A stretch of 5,947 bases of DNA, from positions 1 to 5,947 of the forward strand of contig VAYF01000162.1 in assembly GCA_005883885.1 (NCBI GenBank). Direction: 5' to 3'. A program made the translations under genes and the position numbers. The notes under the pieces were generated by a model, which did not search any database, had not been told where the DNA came from, and saw nothing but the letters and a program-made list of their open reading frames with translations. Every line of letters starts with the position of its first letter. Position 1 is the first letter of the stretch. Origin of the DNA: Actinomycetota bacterium. Lineage in GTDB: Bacteria; Actinomycetota; UBA4738; HRBIN12. Of the stretch, positions 5,438 to 5,947 are shown piece after piece.

Positions 5438-5947
5438 ATGCGTGTCCATGCGCCCCGGATGGCGGTGATCGGCACACTGGTCCTCGCGGCGGCGTGCACG
5501 GCGCCCTCAGCGACGCTCGTCTCCGGGTTGCCCAAGGACACGATGCTGACCCTTCCCCGCGGCTGGCAGATGGTCGACGTCGCGACGGATCCGCTCGCCG
5601 CGAACAATCCGCTCAACGTCGGGCCCGAGGTCCTGGACGCGAAGGTCTTCTCCCCCGACCCGAACGAGCTTGCGGCGGGTTCGATCGTCCTCGACGGTTC
5701 ATCGCCGTACGGGTTCGTGCAAAGACCAGGGCGAAGAACCCGGCCGTCCTGAAGGTGATCGCCCAGACCCCGATCTCCGACCAACGGGGGTTCGGCGAGC
5801 ACCTGACGTTCAGCGTTCGACTCCCGTCCTCGGCCACGAGCGACGGCATCTCGACGTCCGTGACGATCGATCAGACCGTGATCATGTCGCCCGCGACGAA
5901 TCAGGTGTCTGTCCTGTTCGTGGCATGTACGTCAGACTGTTTCGAGG
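5438..5947 (+). pseudogene. Lipoprotein of unknown function, frame-disrupted and cut by the right edge
   Basis: The N-terminus MRVHAPRMAVIGTLVLAAAC is a lipoprotein signal peptide: two Arg, a hydrophobic core, and a lipobox-like AAAC with C20 as the modified residue. The mature part begins TAPSATLVSGLP and contains LPRGWQMVDVATDPL (39-53), resembling the LPxGW openings of small extracytoplasmic lipoproteins. The initial frame stops at 5752 after a low-quality tail (QRPGRRTRPS). The frame one base off, open from before 5700 to the window end, gives convincing protein: VRAKTRAKNPAVLKVIA, then RGFGEHLTFSVRLPSSA, then VSVLFVACTSDCFE. A frameshift near 5695-5710 therefore splits one gene. The protein would be anchored outside the membrane; I do not recognise the family with confidence. 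It could be a sequencing error rather than a true lesion. Confidence 0.72.

Noticed and set aside
1..5947. tRNA or rRNA genes, CRISPR arrays, insertion sequences
   Set aside because: No cloverleaf or T-arm signature, no spaced direct repeats, and no transposase or terminal repeats were seen.

Overview
The window looks like a chromosomal stretch from a high-GC actinobacterium (Actinomycetota), probably a deep-branching or uncultivated one. The evidence is the heavy G/C third-position bias, a DUF4193 zinc-ribbon protein (a family typical of actinobacteria), an apolipoprotein N-acyltransferase fused to a polyprenol-phosphate mannosyltransferase (the architecture of mycobacterial Ppm1), and leaderless-looking promoters. 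I cannot assign a genus.

Layout. Positions 4813 to 1 read leftward on the minus strand as two blocks. Block 1 is a compact reverse-transcriptase-like protein (4112-4813) whose stop codon overlaps the start of a YtcJ/NfdA-type amidohydrolase (2601-4115) in a GTGA junction. A 353-nt gap follows, holding a 12-bp perfect inverted repeat with a T-rich tail on the minus strand (terminator or small structured RNA) and a plausible promoter. Block 2 is the DUF4193 protein (1861-2247), overlapped by lnt-ppm (1939 down to the left edge). To the right, on the plus strand, are an Lrp/AsnC-family regulator (4946-5389, apparently leaderless) and a lipoprotein of unknown function (5438 to the right edge).

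Two genes are broken. In lnt-ppm the frame changes near 808-813, and by family expectation a segment of about 35-40 residues, including the catalytic cysteine of Lnt, is missing there; everything after it (end of Lnt, last membrane helix, GT2 mannosyltransferase) continues cleanly in another frame. The lipoprotein changes frame near 5695-5710. Two lesions in 6 kb may mean assembly or read errors rather than two pseudogenes.

The most unusual content is the reverse transcriptase: about 233 residues, fingers and palm motifs present, no thumb or accessory domain, WVDD in place of YxDD, and translational coupling to a hydrolase. It resembles the GLPIGP-type reverse transcriptases of the 'unknown group'/defence class more than retrons, group II introns or diversity-generating elements, but its function is not established here.
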